In this document: one piece after another, positions 6,871 to 6,956 of the stretch
How positions within the stretch are numbered: position 1 is the stretch's first letter
Layout: the number at the start of each line of letters is the position of its first letter
Source of the DNA: Bacteroidota bacterium
GTDB taxonomy: Bacteria; Bacteroidota; Bacteroidia; Bacteroidales; UBA10428
DNA length: 6,956 nt
Assembly (NCBI GenBank): GCA_029268165.1
Contig: JAJUGM010000174.1
Span: 1 to 6,956, forward strand
Reading direction: 5' to 3'
Notes under the pieces: generated by a model
What the model was told of the DNA's origin: nothing
The model's database searches: none
The model's input: only the letters and a program-made list of their open reading frames with translations
Position numbers and translations under genes: made by a program

Positions 6871-6956
6871 CATCAGGAAAATGCGTAGGTAAATATAAAA
6901 ATAAACTGGTAAAACATTATATTGAGAGTTGACAAAAGCTTTCAAAAATGAATACC

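Larger units (their letters stand above)
6134..6956. other. Non-coding region, 823 nt, no supported gene
   Basis: No frame on either strand here is long or recognisable enough to call a gene. It has four parts. Positions 6134-6360 carry four inverted repeats next to the glycosyltransferase start. Positions 6361-6470 are visibly less AT-rich and hold two overlapping antiparallel 26-codon ORFs (plus 6384-6464, minus 6432-6352). Positions 6471-6720 are extremely AT-rich, with runs of AT dinucleotides and near-repeats of AATTATATTTT but nothing interpretable. Positions 6721-6956 hold a possible plus-strand promoter, two A/T hairpins and an ATG at 6948, which has an in-frame TGA about 18 nt upstream and could start a gene beyond the edge. 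Confidence 0.6.

Noticed and set aside
6134..6956. CRISPR array or diversity-generating template repeat
   Set aside because: No direct repeat of useful length recurs at regular spacing, and there is no reverse transcriptase or cas gene. The near-repeats around 6548-6640 are AT-rich low complexity.

Overview
The window looks like a piece of a Bacteroidota chromosome or metagenome contig. The pointers are a very large Sec-exported beta-rich protein of a type I associate with that phylum, a signal-peptide cleavage site followed by Gln, AT-rich spacers, no convincing Shine-Dalgarno sites, and one exact match to the Bacteroidota -7 promoter consensus (TAnnTTTG). No ribosomal or other phylogenetic marker is present, so this placement is inference.

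Layout: positions 1-5277 are one uninterrupted minus-strand reading frame that runs off the left edge. It gives 1759 codons from an ATG at 5277 with no in-frame stop; I checked every triplet by eye. It encodes the N-terminal part of a giant exported protein. After the signal peptide come an N-terminal domain resembling what databases call TANFOR-domain proteins, three or four fibronectin-III-like beta domains, a short Cys-Pro-Gly-Gly-Cys segment, and a long glycine- and aromatic-rich beta region. Positions 5278-5449 are an AT-rich spacer. Positions 5450-6133 (minus) encode a compact, complete GT-A fold family 2 glycosyltransferase of 227 residues.

Positions 6134-6956 hold no gene I can support. 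The part next to the glycosyltransferase start (6168-6360) contains four inverted repeats. One is a 24-bp, two-bulge hairpin with A/T tracts at its base that resembles a bidirectional terminator. Positions 6361-6470 are less AT-rich and carry two overlapping antiparallel 26-codon ORFs. Positions 6471-6720 are very AT-rich and featureless. From 6773 there is a possible plus-strand promoter and leader leading to an ATG three codons before the right edge.

The two genes are codirectional, but the 172-nt spacer makes a tight operon unlikely. A link such as glycosylation of the giant protein by the neighbouring enzyme is speculation. I see no defence system, CRISPR array, mobile-element gene, tRNA or rRNA. 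The main points of interest are the giant surface-type protein and the structured non-coding region at the right end.
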